Assembly (NCBI RefSeq): GCF_017854565.1
Contig: NZ_JAFMHJ010000008.1
Span: forward strand, 1-64,000
From: Yoonia sp.
GTDB taxonomy: Bacteria > Pseudomonadota > Alphaproteobacteria > Rhodobacterales > Rhodobacteraceae
Length of the DNA: 64,000 nt
Direction: 5' to 3'
The first letter of the stretch is position 1. The number at the start of each line of letters is the position of its first letter. The notes below the pieces were generated by a model that had not been told where the DNA came from, did no database searches, and was given only the letters and a program-made list of their open reading frames with translations. Of the stretch, positions 1 to 9,473 are shown piece by piece. The position numbers and the translations under genes are program-made.

Positions 1-188
1 CCCTCTGAACAGCCCCGAACAAACCATCAAACCCCACAATTGCCCGTGCCGGCGTTCCTGATATGCCGCCGACATACGTCGCGTTCCCGGCACGCCATTT
101 TGCAGTGAAGCGGAGCGGTCCAAATTTTGCTATCGTCAGACAGCACCGCATGACCGCCGCTTTGATCAAAGAATCGACGATTGCAGGC

Positions 189-3100
189 TCAACCAGATTT
201 CAGAAAAATCTCAAGATCCGCCTCGCTTAGCGGCTTTGCGAACAGATGACCCTGAAACACATCGCATCCCAGCTTGCGCAAGGTATCAGCCTGCGCCTGC
301 ATTTCGACACCCTCTGCGACGATGCGAATGCCAAGAGCACCTGCAATTTGAATGATCGCTTTCACCAATTTTGCCGACGCCTCTTTTTCTGCAACGTGCG
401 AGACAATGCGCTGATCAATTTTCAACGCGGTGGGCAGAACTTCCATCAGGCCGATAATTGATGCATGTCCTGACCCGAAATCATCAATCTCAATGTCGAT
501 GCCGGCATCGCGAATACGCGACAGGTGTCTTTTGAATTCGACGCTTTCCTCTTCGACCAAAATGGATTCGATCAGTTCAAATGTCACCCGTGTCTCGCCT
601 TTTGAAATCTGTTGCGCCTCGGCTATGATTTCAGGATCCTGCATTCTGCCCGAACTGACATTGAAGCTGATCTTTGGCACAAAGACGCCCTTTTTCCGAA
701 GCCGGGCGAGCGATTCCGTCGATTTTTCGACCATCATACGGTCGATATCCGCAACAACTTTCAATTGCTCCGCTGTCTTTAGAAACTTATTCGGCGTCAA
801 TAGACCCTTTTTAGGGTGCTGCCAGCGCACCAAAGTTTCGACCCCGATGACGCTGCCATCTTTGGCTGATATCTGCGGCTGGAAAAATGGCACGAATTCC
901 TTGTTTTTCAGGGCATCATGTAATTCGCTTGCCAATGACTGACCATCAATGAAATCGCGGTGCATATCGGATGTGAAAAACTCCATCCGATTACGGCCTT
1001 TTTCTTTGGCACGATAAAGAGCCGTATCCGCAAATGACTGAATTTCAATGCCCGGGGCGGTAATATCCGCGACATAGGCCACCCCAAAACTTGCGTGTAA
1101 ATGGCATTGCCGCCCGTTGAATGTCAGCGGGATCGCCATCAACGCCTGAATACGATCGACAAGACACTTTGCCTGCCTGTCCAAGCTGCCGGGTGACAGA
1201 ACAATCGAGAACTCATCGCCACCGACACGCGCGCTGAAATCGCTGCCACGCACGCTTTCGCGGAAAATGTCGGCAATCCTGATCAGAACCTGATCGCCGG
1301 CCTCATGGCCCATTGTGTCATTCACGTATTTGAAACGGTCCACATCAACGCGAATAAGCACGCAATCTTTCGGCCCCTCGCCCAATTTTGCGGCCGCCAG
1401 CCGATCCTCGAGGTGCTGATCAAAGTAGCGGCGGTTCGGAAGCCTGGTCAATACGTCATGCAGCGCCTGTTTTTCATTTTCCGCGCGCATTTGCTCGGCT
1501 TCATGGTGCGCCTGCCGCAACTCTGCCTCGCGATGGACATCGTTGGTCACGTCATAGATCGCGCCTGCCGAAATCACGGTTCCGTCGATGTGCCGTTTTG
1601 GGGTCGCGGAGCCTGCGAGCCAAATCAGCCCCCGTGTCGGATGTTCCCAGCGAAACCTGTGATTCCACTGCGTCAATGAGGACGTAGATGCTTGCATGGA
1701 CGCCATAAGCTCAGCAAGATCATCGGGATGCACGCGTGCAAAAATACCCACCTTCAAGGTTTCTATCTCATCGCGGGTGTAGCCCAAAAGATCACCGAAA
1801 CATGCGCTTGTATAAGGGAAATCCGGTTCGCTGTTTGGGTGCCAGCGAAATTCATATAGCCCGGCAGGCGCGTTGTCAGCGATCGAGGTAAGGCGATCAC
1901 TGATCTGATTTGCGGCCGCTGCGGCCTCGGCCAACCGCGCCTCATTCTCCTTGAGGTGGCCAATCGGCGTCGTTGCACCTGCGATCAGAAAAGGCAGATC
2001 CTGCGCCGACCTGTCAATCTTGCGGGCGATTCCGCGATACCAATGATAGGTGCCATCCTTGTGGCGCAGCCGATGTGCATAGTCGTAAACCTCTGCGCGG
2101 TCACACACCAGGTCTTCCATGGCCGCGACACCCCCAGCCAAATCATCGGGGTGAAACAGGCTGCGCCAGCCGATGTCATCTGGTACAAATTCGCCGGGTC
2201 GGTATCCGAACATGCGATAGGTCACGTCCATCATCCAGCAGTCACCCGTTGCCGGACAGACGTTCCAAGGGCCGATTGCACCGCTCACGGCTGACGCACG
2301 TAGCATGTCTTCGTTACCCTGTGCCAAAACCCGTGCGGCCAATGCATCGTCGCGCGCCTGTTCGGCCTCATGCAATGCAGCTTCAAGTTGTTGTTCGAAC
2401 GCCTTGCGCGTTGTAATGTTTCGCATACTCCCGCAGATCAGCGGATGAAGCCCAATCGCCTCGCGCGAGACAAGGCGCGCCGTCGATTCGCACCAAACCC
2501 AACTGCCATCCCTCGTCTTCAGGCGGAAATCGGTGTGATATACATCTGCGTCCCCTGCGATCAGTTCATTCATGGATGTGACCGCGACAGATGCATCATC
2601 GGGATGAATAAGCGCGCGAAAAGCGGCAGAGGTGCCAGCCAATTCATCATGATCATAGCCCAGAAGCGCATAAAATGCGTCGCTCCACCAGGCGTCCCGG
2701 GTGATCGGATCTATATGCCAAGGGGCGATTCCACCACTTTGCGTTGCGACGCGGTGTGTTTCCTCTTTGTATGCGATCAGCGCTTTGGTCGCCTCGGACT
2801 CGCGCAGCGCGTTCTCCAGACGTTCCTCATCCGCTTTGCGGACAGAAATATCCATCACGCTGCCATAGATGATTGGCGAAGATGTCAAATGATCCAATGG
2901 CTTCAGAAACCCGGTCGCTTGGCACCACTTCCACGCTCCATCCTTGCAGCGCAGGCGATAATCAACGCGGTACACATCGCGCTTGCCCGCAATCATGTCT
3001 TCAATCTGGCGCGTCGCCTCCGGCAGGTCATCGGGATGGATTTGCGCACGCACCCAAGTGGAATCAAGCGCGATCGCACCCGGCCGATAACCCAGCATCT

Positions 3101-3614
3101 CAAAATAGTTGTCTGTCGCAAACATTTGCCCGGTGTCGGGGTCTGAATACCATGCGGCGACACCAGCCGTTTCGGTCACCATCTGCAGGATGTTGCGATG
3201 ATGTCGCATCTGCTCGTCCGGCAGATTTTCGTCGAGCGCGCCCAGCGCGCGCGGACTATCCTGAATACGTATGCGACCGAATATCCCGACCAACTGCCCG
3301 TTGGACATGACCGCCCGACAGATGCAATCGCACCTGTGTTCCAGCCCCGCCTTGCCCTGAAAACACAGTGTGATATTTCTGTTTGGCGCAGGGTTTTCCA
3401 AAAACCTTCGGCGCAGATCGTCCAGCGCACCATCAGTCTGCACCACGGCAATTTGCAGGTCGTCAAACTCGCCCAACTGCGTCTCGAGGCCCATCAAATT
3501 TTCAAAGGCAAGGTTGCTGCACAGCAATTCACCAGCCACGGTCGCAAGCCATGTCGGATAGGCTGAGTCCCGCAAATATGGGCCAAAGGGCAATATTTGG
3601 TGGCCATTGGCCAT
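189..3614 (-). CDS. Multi-PAS GGDEF/EAL cyclic-di-GMP signalling protein
   Basis: About 1141 aa if started at the ATG at 3614, which follows a GGGGGGAAG ribosome site; the ORF-track start at 3638 is a TTG. Seen: four consecutive PAS/PAC-like units (roughly residues 140-700), each with an MLGYRPG- or LLGYDHD-type motif and a 'W.W.' element. A GGDEF domain follows (about 720-880) with intact VGGDEF and an RGSD inhibitory-site motif five residues upstream, then an EAL domain (about 895-1135). The EAL signature reads ETLVR, but IDDFGSG, LKID and AEGVE are present. Family knowledge: GGDEF makes and EAL degrades c-di-GMP. With both motif sets present it may be bifunctional. No signal peptide or membrane helix was noticed, so it is probably cytosolic. 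It is monocistronic at the left edge and its ligand is unknown. Confidence 0.93.
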   Translation of the reverse strand: MANGHQILPFGPYLRDSAYPTWLATVAGELLCSNLAFENLMGLETQLGEFDDLQIAVVQTDGALDDLRRRFLENPAPNRNITLCFQGKAGLEHRCDCICRAVMSNGQLVGIFGRIRIQDSPRALGALDENLPDEQMRHHRNILQMVTETAGVAAWYSDPDTGQMFATDNYFEMLGYRPGAIALDSTWVRAQIHPDDLPEATRQIEDMIAGKRDVYRVDYRLRCKDGAWKWCQATGFLKPLDHLTSSPIIYGSVMDISVRKADEERLENALRESEATKALIAYKEETHRVATQSGGIAPWHIDPITRDAWWSDAFYALLGYDHDELAGTSAAFRALIHPDDASVAVTSMNELIAGDADVYHTDFRLKTRDGSWVWCESTARLVSREAIGLHPLICGSMRNITTRKAFEQQLEAALHEAEQARDDALAARVLAQGNEDMLRASAVSGAIGPWNVCPATGDCWMMDVTYRMFGYRPGEFVPDDIGWRSLFHPDDLAGGVAAMEDLVCDRAEVYDYAHRLRHKDGTYHWYRGIARKIDRSAQDLPFLIAGATTPIGHLKENEARLAEAAAAANQISDRLTSIADNAPAGLYEFRWHPNSEPDFPYTSACFGDLLGYTRDEIETLKVGIFARVHPDDLAELMASMQASTSSLTQWNHRFRWEHPTRGLIWLAGSATPKRHIDGTVISAGAIYDVTNDVHREAELRQAHHEAEQMRAENEKQALHDVLTRLPNRRYFDQHLEDRLAAAKLGEGPKDCVLIRVDVDRFKYVNDTMGHEAGDQVLIRIADIFRESVRGSDFSARVGGDEFSIVLSPGSLDRQAKCLVDRIQALMAIPLTFNGRQCHLHASFGVAYVADITAPGIEIQSFADTALYRAKEKGRNRMEFFTSDMHRDFIDGQSLASELHDALKNKEFVPFFQPQISAKDGSVIGVETLVRWQHPKKGLLTPNKFLKTAEQLKVVADIDRMMVEKSTESLARLRKKGVFVPKISFNVSSGRMQDPEIIAEAQQISKGETRVTFELIESILVEEESVEFKRHLSRIRDAGIDIEIDDFGSGHASIIGLMEVLPTALKIDQRIVSHVAEKEASAKLVKAIIQIAGALGIRIVAEGVEMQAQADTLRKLGCDVFQGHLFAKPLSEADLEIFLKSG

Positions 3615-3705
3615 GTCTTCCCCCCTTTGGTCCAGCAAATGCCTGTGTACTTGGAGGGACTTTCGTGCAATTTACTTGATGATCATTTAAGCTGGTATCG
3701 CGAAA

Positions 3706-3743
3706 TATATAAAATCTGACAGGCCAGCGTACCGCCCTGTCAG
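3706..3743 (-). terminator. Intrinsic terminator after the SPFH gene
   Basis: On the minus strand an inverted repeat CTGACAGG...CCTGTCAG (3743 to 3716) is followed by an AT-rich tract (ATTTTATATA). It lies just downstream of the SPFH gene and would end the long minus-strand unit that begins near 13.1 kb. Confidence 0.7.
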
Positions 3744-3759
3744 CGCTTTCAATGTCGCA

Positions 3760-5265
3760 CTATTCTTGTGGCTCGGCAGGTTTCGGCGCCAGCGATTTTT
3801 GCACATCAATCCCGATGGCATCGCCGATCTTTTGCAGGGCGGGCATTTGCACAGCCATCCCCATGATCGCGTCAAGCGCCTGATTCAACGGCGCCTGCGC
3901 GGCCGACCCATCCGTCCGTTGCGCCGACAGGCCTGCGCCGCTGAGTTGGTGGATATTGATGGCATTGATCTTTTCGGCGGGCTTGACCATCTGCGCAATG
4001 ATGTCGGGCTGCGCCAGAATGCGGGCCTTTTCCAGCTCCATCGCGATCATCGCGTCAGAGCGCGTGTTCTCCGCCTCGATCCGCGCGCGTATCGCATCCG
4101 CTTCGGCCAATTTCGCCAGCTTGTTGGCTTGTGCCTCGATCCCCACCGCCTCTGCCTTGTCCTTGGCGGTTGCCTTGGCCGAACGCGCCGTGATCTCGGC
4201 GCGCGTTGCGGCCGCTTCGGCCTCTTGCCGGGCCAGCAGCAAGGCTAATGCCTTTACCCGCTCAGCGCCGGCCATTTGGCGGGCCGTACTGATCGCCTCT
4301 TCGGCCTCAACGGCAGCGGCTTTGGCCATATTGGCCTTGGCAGTCGCCGCGCTCTGGCTCTCGCTTTGGGCGGCCACTGCGATTTCGCGGGCGATTTCTG
4401 CCGACTGAATGTCCTGCTCCATCTTGATCCGCGATGCCGCGACGCTGCGCTCACTGTCTGCTTTGCGCGCGGCAACTTCGGACAACTGCGCCGCCATCAG
4501 CGTTTCCAGCTCCTGACGCTGCGCAATTTCCGCGCGGCGTTCTTCAAGATCAATCTCCATCTTGCGGCGATTTGCCTCCATCGCGGCCCGGCGCACGCTG
4601 ACATCACTGTCGCCCTGGATTTCGGCGCGCTCTTTCTTGGACGCCGCGATAACCTCGGCTAATTTCCGCATGCCAACGGCATTGAAGGCGTTGTTTTCAT
4701 CCAGCGCGCTGAACGGCGTCTGGTCCAGTTCGGTCAACGACACGGAATCCAGATGCAAACCATAGCGCAGCAGCGTGTCCTGCAACGCCGTGCCGACCTC
4801 TGCCACGAACCGCGCGCGGTTTTCGTGCAATTCGTCCATGGTCATCTGCGCCGCCACACTGCGCAGCGCGTCAATCATCATCCCGTCAATCAGGCTTTTC
4901 AACTGATCGGCCTGAAAGACACGTTTGCCCAATGTCTGTGCGGCGCGGGTGATCGCGCCGGCCTCGGGTATGACCGACGCATAGAACTCCGCCCCCACAT
5001 CCACGCGCATCCGGTCCTTGGTGATCAAGGAACTGTCACCGGACCGGCGCACATCCATGCGGATCGTCTGCATGTTCACACGGCTGATCTCGTGGAAATA
5101 GGGGATGGCAAGGGTGCCGCCGTCAATGACCACCTTGCGCCCACCGACGCCTGTGCGCACCAGCGCGACCTCGTTTGTGGCGCGTTCAAACAGCCACGCC
5201 GCGACGCCGATAAGGATCGCAGCGGCGATAACAACAAGAATGATCCAGGTCAGTGCGGTCGCCAT
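3760..5265 (-). CDS. SPFH/band-7 (flotillin-like, YqiK-type) membrane protein
   Basis: 501 aa. One N-terminal transmembrane helix (about residues 5-26, ALTWIILVVIAAAILIGVAAW) precedes an SPFH/band-7 domain (about 30-220). A long Ala/Glu/Lys-rich coiled coil follows (about 220-430, many AEAAATRAE-like heptads), then a Pro-rich tail ending KPAEPQE. This order is that of flotillins, which scaffold membrane microdomains. The start has a clear AAAGGAG site. The gene lies 60 bp downstream of an aldehyde dehydrogenase on the same strand, so it may be the last gene of the transporter operon. A terminator hairpin follows. Its link to the transport genes is inferred from position only. Confidence 0.88.
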   Translation of the reverse strand: MATALTWIILVVIAAAILIGVAAWLFERATNEVALVRTGVGGRKVVIDGGTLAIPYFHEISRVNMQTIRMDVRRSGDSSLITKDRMRVDVGAEFYASVIPEAGAITRAAQTLGKRVFQADQLKSLIDGMMIDALRSVAAQMTMDELHENRARFVAEVGTALQDTLLRYGLHLDSVSLTELDQTPFSALDENNAFNAVGMRKLAEVIAASKKERAEIQGDSDVSVRRAAMEANRRKMEIDLEERRAEIAQRQELETLMAAQLSEVAARKADSERSVAASRIKMEQDIQSAEIAREIAVAAQSESQSAATAKANMAKAAAVEAEEAISTARQMAGAERVKALALLLARQEAEAAATRAEITARSAKATAKDKAEAVGIEAQANKLAKLAEADAIRARIEAENTRSDAMIAMELEKARILAQPDIIAQMVKPAEKINAINIHQLSGAGLSAQRTDGSAAQAPLNQALDAIMGMAVQMPALQKIGDAIGIDVQKSLAPKPAEPQE

Positions 5266-5325
5266 CTGACAAGCTCCTTTCGGTTGGGTGGGGCACAGGT
5301 GGCCCCTATTTTCATACGAACTGGC

Positions 5326-6801
5326 TTAAAATACCGGCGGATAAGGGCGATGCCCCCGGTCCAGCGTAATCCAGCGGGTTTCCGTGAATGTCTCAAGCGA
5401 CCACTTGCCGCCATGACGCCCAAGACCAGACGCTTTTGATCCGCCGAAGGGCACATGCGGTTCATCGTTGATCGACGAACAATTGACGTGGCACATGCCG
5501 GTTTCCAGCTTGCGGGACATATCAAGCGCGCGATGCTCGTCTGCGGTGATGATCCCGGCAGACAGGCCATATTCGGTGTCATTGTTCAGTGCGATCGCCT
5601 CTTCATCGGTCTTGAACGGCACCACGACCGCCACAGGGCCAAAGGTTTCATCGCGCCAGACATCCATATCGGCGGTGACGTTGGTCAGGATCGTGGGCTC
5701 CACGAAACGATCCCAGACTTTGCCGCCCAAAACGGCCGTCGCCCCCTTGGCCAAGGCATCCTCGATCTGGCTCCGCACCCGGTCCACCTGCCGTTCGTTA
5801 ATCAGCGGGCCGATCACATTGCCCTTGTCCGCCGTATCGCCGGTCTTGAGCTTGGCGGCACGCGCCACGAATTTCTCCATGAATTCATCGTAAATACTTT
5901 CGTGGACAAGGATCTTTTCAACGCTCATACAAATCTGGCCCTGATGCATGAAGGCGCCAAAGCTGGCGGAAGATGTCGCGCGCTCCATGTCGGCGTCTTC
6001 CAACACGATCAGGCTGTCCTTGCCGCCCAGTTCCACGCAACACTTCTTCAGGTGGGCGCCCGCCTTTGCGGCGATCTGGCGTCCGACAGGGGTGGACCCG
6101 GTGAACGAAATCCCCTTGACCTTGGGGTTCTCGATCAGTTCATCACCCATGTCCTGCACGTTCTCGCGGGCGCAGGTCACGACGTTGAACACACCTTTGG
6201 GCACGCCAGCTTCTTCCAGAATTTCCGCAAAGAAAAGCCCGCCCGCATAGGGCGTATCCTCGGATGGTTTCAGAACGATGGTATTGCCCGCAGCCATCGG
6301 AAACGCAAAGCCCCGGCTGGTCAGAATGCCGGGCATGTTCCAAGGCGAAATCACCGCAACGACACCCATTGGGAACCGTGTGGCGGTGGAAATCTTGCCG
6401 TGCTCTGACGGCAGCACCTCGCCGATGGCACCATAAAGCACGCCCGCCGCCGCGCGAAACACCTCGGCGACATAGCCCGCCTCGAACATGCCTTTGCCGA
6501 ACCAACCGCCGCCTTCGGCTTGGGCGGCGGCTACGAAATCGGGCGCGCGCTTTTCCCAGATGTCGGCGCATTTCAGCATCAGATGCGCACGCTCCTGAAA
6601 CATCAGCTCCGACCAGGCGGGAAACGCGGCATGCGCGGCGTCGATCGCGGCGCGGGCCTCGGCGCGGCCACCATCGGGGACCTGCGCGTAAACAGCCCCG
6701 GTTGACGGGTTTATATCGGCGAATGTCCGTGTCGATGGAATCCACTCACCGCCGATATACATGCCTTTGATTGCTTGGATGCCTGTCGCTTTGTCCAACA
6801 T
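5326..6801 (-). CDS. NAD(P)-dependent aldehyde dehydrogenase, aromatic-aldehyde type
   Basis: 491 aa, normal length for the ALDH superfamily. Visible motifs: cofactor-site FTGSTPVGR, general-base CCVELGGKD, and the catalytic cysteine in GQICMSVE. The C-terminal block GMCHVNCSSINDEPHVPFGG resembles the benzaldehyde/vanillin/salicylaldehyde dehydrogenase group. It oxidises an aldehyde to the acid with NAD(P)+; the substrate cannot be fixed from sequence. It starts 17 bp after the LivF-type gene with an AAGGA site, so it is almost certainly cotranscribed with the ABC transporter. A paralogue sits at the head of the same operon (11661-13097), suggesting two successive or alternative aldehydes. 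Confidence 0.92.
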   Translation of the reverse strand: MLDKATGIQAIKGMYIGGEWIPSTRTFADINPSTGAVYAQVPDGGRAEARAAIDAAHAAFPAWSELMFQERAHLMLKCADIWEKRAPDFVAAAQAEGGGWFGKGMFEAGYVAEVFRAAAGVLYGAIGEVLPSEHGKISTATRFPMGVVAVISPWNMPGILTSRGFAFPMAAGNTIVLKPSEDTPYAGGLFFAEILEEAGVPKGVFNVVTCARENVQDMGDELIENPKVKGISFTGSTPVGRQIAAKAGAHLKKCCVELGGKDSLIVLEDADMERATSSASFGAFMHQGQICMSVEKILVHESIYDEFMEKFVARAAKLKTGDTADKGNVIGPLINERQVDRVRSQIEDALAKGATAVLGGKVWDRFVEPTILTNVTADMDVWRDETFGPVAVVVPFKTDEEAIALNNDTEYGLSAGIITADEHRALDMSRKLETGMCHVNCSSINDEPHVPFGGSKASGLGRHGGKWSLETFTETRWITLDRGHRPYPPVF

Positions 6802-6818
6802 TGGTCCTGTCCTTCTTG

Positions 6819-7823
6819 CTATTTCAGCTGTGATGTTTTGCGCCGCGCACGCACGGCAGCGTTTTCAATTTCGCGCAGGGCGGCGGTCAACCGATCACCA
6901 TGCGCGGCCATGTCCGGCAGCGTCGCATCGGCGACATGCCCCCGGCGTTGTGCGACCGCCTGTGCATCGCGGCTTGCGGCCTGTGCCACCAAATCAGCCA
7001 CCGACCGCCCCAGCACCGCATCGGCAGACCGGGTCTGTTGCGACCTGGGCCGCACTTCGAATTTTGGCGCCATACTGGCCGCAATCGCCACTTTGACCGG
7101 CTGCGTACCCGCGCCCAGATAGGCGGCCTTGACCGCCGGATCGTTGCGCAGACTGGCCGCGCTGTCCTCGTGGATGATATGGGCATTTTCCAGCAAATAC
7201 CCCCGGTCCGCAATCGCAAGGCTCTGCCTGGCGTTTTGTTCCACCAGCAAGATGCCGATGCCCAGATTCCGGACCAGCTTCAGGTTCGCAAACAGCTCTT
7301 TGCACAAGAGCGGCGACAGGCCCAACGACGGTTCATCCAGCGTCAAGACCTGCGGGTTGGACATCATCGCGCGGCCAATCGCCACCATCTGCTGTTCACC
7401 ACCCGACATCGTGCGGACCACCTGCCCGCCGCGTTCCATCAGTTTGGGGAACAACCGATAGACCCGTTCCAGATTGGCGGCCTCTTCGTCACGGGCGCGG
7501 CGGCTGTACGCGCCCAGCGTCAGGTTCTCGCGGACGGTCAATTCGCCAAACACGCCGCGCCCTTCGGGGACCAGCGCGATGCCTTCCTCGACAATCCGGT
7601 CGGCGGACAGTTGGGTCAGGTCCGTGCCGCCCAGCATCACGTCGCCCACGACCTTGCCTTCGCAAATCCCGCTGATCGCCTTGAGCAGTGTCGATTTTCC
7701 CGCCCCGTTGGCGCCAAGGATTACCACGATCTCGCCGCGGTCCAGCCGGATCGCAGCATTGTCCAGCGCGCGGTGCTGGCCATAGCTGACAGATAGGTTG
7801 CGCACCTCAAGCATCGTCGTCAT
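6819..7823 (-). CDS. ABC transporter ATPase, LivF type, with C-terminal extension
   Basis: 334 aa. The first 235 residues are a complete LivF-like ATPase: Walker A GANGAGKST, signature MSGGEQQ, Walker B LTLDEPSLGLSP, and the switch region LLVEQNARQ. Ordinary LivF proteins stop near the YLG motif (here AAYLGAG). This one continues about 95 residues with an Ala/Arg-rich tail of no recognised family. It energises uptake by the adjacent hydrophobic amino-acid-type permeases. It overlaps the upstream LivG-type gene by 17 bp. A second start, MLEV at 7814, is possible. Confidence 0.93.
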   Translation of the reverse strand: MTTMLEVRNLSVSYGQHRALDNAAIRLDRGEIVVILGANGAGKSTLLKAISGICEGKVVGDVMLGGTDLTQLSADRIVEEGIALVPEGRGVFGELTVRENLTLGAYSRRARDEEAANLERVYRLFPKLMERGGQVVRTMSGGEQQMVAIGRAMMSNPQVLTLDEPSLGLSPLLCKELFANLKLVRNLGIGILLVEQNARQSLAIADRGYLLENAHIIHEDSAASLRNDPAVKAAYLGAGTQPVKVAIAASMAPKFEVRPRSQQTRSADAVLGRSVADLVAQAASRDAQAVAQRRGHVADATLPDMAAHGDRLTAALREIENAAVRARRKTSQLK

Positions 7824-8544
7824 CCCCCAGATACGCGCGGATTACTTCGGGGTCGGTCAACACGGCCGCAGGCGGCCCTTCGGCAATCTTGGTGCCCGAC
7901 GACATGACCACACAGGTGTCGCACAGCGACCGGATCGCATCCATGACATGTTCCACCAGAATGATCGTGCGCCCTTCGTCGCGCAGCGATTTGATCAGGT
8001 CGATCCCGGTTTCCAGCTCGGTCGGGTTCAGCCCCGCCAACCATTCATCCAGCAACAACAGCTTGGGATCGGACGCAAGCGTGCGCGCCAATTCCACCCG
8101 CTTAGTATCAATATAGGTCAGTTGCCCGACCCGTGCGTGCGCCTTACCGCCCAGACCAACGCGGTCGATCAGCCCCATGGCATAGGTGCGCGCCTCGGCT
8201 CCCCAATGCCGCTTGTGACCGAAAACCGCACCGGCCATGACGTTTTCAAGCACATCCATTGACGGCAGCAGCCGCACCAATTGGAACGTCCGCGAAATCC
8301 CCCGGCGGGTGATATCCTTGGCGGCCATCGTGGTGATATCGGTGCCGCGCAGGGAAATGGCACCAGCGGTCGCGGGCAACGCCCCGGAAATCAGGTTCAG
8401 CGTCGTGGATTTACCCGACCCGTTCGGCCCGATCAAACCCATGACTTCGCCCTCGGTCACGTTGAAATCCATCGCATTGACGGCCACAAGTCCCCCGAAC
8501 CGCTTGGTCACGCCCCGCAAAGACAGAACCGTATTCTGCATCAT
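7807..8544 (-). CDS. ABC transporter ATPase, LivG type
   Basis: The ORF-track start is too long; ATG at 8544 overlaps the livM-type stop in an ATGA and gives 245 aa (MMQNTVLSL), the usual LivG size. Walker A is GPNGSGKST. The signature segment reads LTYIDTKRVELART rather than LSGGQ, and Walker B is LLLLDEWLAGLNP with Trp where most members have Pro. Such relaxed signatures occur in this transporter class, so it is likely functional. It pairs with the LivF-type ATPase downstream and the two permeases upstream. Confidence 0.93.
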   Translation of the reverse strand: MMQNTVLSLRGVTKRFGGLVAVNAMDFNVTEGEVMGLIGPNGSGKSTTLNLISGALPATAGAISLRGTDITTMAAKDITRRGISRTFQLVRLLPSMDVLENVMAGAVFGHKRHWGAEARTYAMGLIDRVGLGGKAHARVGQLTYIDTKRVELARTLASDPKLLLLDEWLAGLNPTELETGIDLIKSLRDEGRTIILVEHVMDAIRSLCDTCVVMSSGTKIAEGPPAAVLTDPEVIRAYLGDDDDA

Positions 8545-9473
8545 AAAGCCCCTTCCGTCCGGCGCATCCGGGCCTTGGCGTCTTCGATCAGCCCCACGAA
8601 GCCGCGCGGCAGAAGATAGACAATGACCAGAAACGCAACACCAAGCGCCAGCGTTGTCTGGTTGGGAAAGTTGGACGCGATCGCTTCCAGAAGGAAGGTG
8701 AATGGGATCACGCCCACCAGCGGGCCCCACAATCGCCCCGTGCCGCCAAGCAAGGCCATGATGACCACTTGGAACGACAGGATCGGCGCAAATGCGAGCG
8801 AGGGTTCGATATAAACAAAGCGTGGCGCCAGAATTGCGCCCACCATGGCCGCAACACCACCCGACACCATGAACAGCAGAACTTTGGCCAGAGCCGTGTT
8901 GATGCCTGAATGGGCCGCCACGGTTTCATCGTCGCCAATGATGCGCAGCGCGAAACCAAGCCGCGACCGGGCAATCAGCCAGCCCGCCAGGAATACGGCC
9001 GCCGCCAGCCCCAGCAACTGCCAGTAAATCCCCGCCTCGGTCATATCTGTCAGCACATAAAGGCCCTTTTGGCCGCTGCGGTTCTGGCTCCACGTGATGA
9101 TCTGGCGCACCAGTTCGGCCAGACCCAGCGTAAAGATCACGAAATAGACACCCGACAGGCGCAACGTCGCCAGCCCGACCAACCCCGCCAGCACCGCACC
9201 TGCGACACCGGCAATCAACGGCAAGGTCCAATACGGCAGCGCCTCGAACCCCAGCCCGGTGACATAGGTCCCGACCCCAAAGAACGCAGCAGTGGCAAGC
9301 GAGATATAATGCGTTGGGCCCGAAAACAGCGCCCAACTGGTCGCCAGCACCGCGAACATCGCAATGGTGATGCCAAGGCCCAGATAATACCCGCTGCCAC
9401 TATAGGGGAGCAGCGCCGCAAGTCCGAACAGAACAGCCGCGCCGCCCACCGTTTTCCAATCTGGCAGGGTCAT
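8541..9473 (-). CDS. Branched-chain amino-acid-type ABC permease, LivM type
   Basis: 310 aa, polytopic, with about eight to ten hydrophobic segments starting near residue 8. The segment beginning GLNP-type loops and the cytoplasmic EAA-like region (RLGFALRIIGDDETVAAHSG) are characteristic of LivM permeases. Inner-membrane subunit partnering the LivH-type gene. Its start overlaps the stop of that gene in ATGA (9470-9473), and its stop overlaps the LivG-type start, so translation is coupled along the operon. Substrate unknown; the neighbouring aldehyde dehydrogenases suggest it may not be an amino acid. Confidence 0.93.
   Translation of the reverse strand: MTLPDWKTVGGAAVLFGLAALLPYSGSGYYLGLGITIAMFAVLATSWALFSGPTHYISLATAAFFGVGTYVTGLGFEALPYWTLPLIAGVAGAVLAGLVGLATLRLSGVYFVIFTLGLAELVRQIITWSQNRSGQKGLYVLTDMTEAGIYWQLLGLAAAVFLAGWLIARSRLGFALRIIGDDETVAAHSGINTALAKVLLFMVSGGVAAMVGAILAPRFVYIEPSLAFAPILSFQVVIMALLGGTGRLWGPLVGVIPFTFLLEAIASNFPNQTTLALGVAFLVIVYLLPRGFVGLIEDAKARMRRTEGAL

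Noticed and set aside
1-188. Possible gene fragment at the left edge
   Set aside because: No open frame with family motifs; treated as non-coding sequence downstream of the GGDEF/EAL gene.
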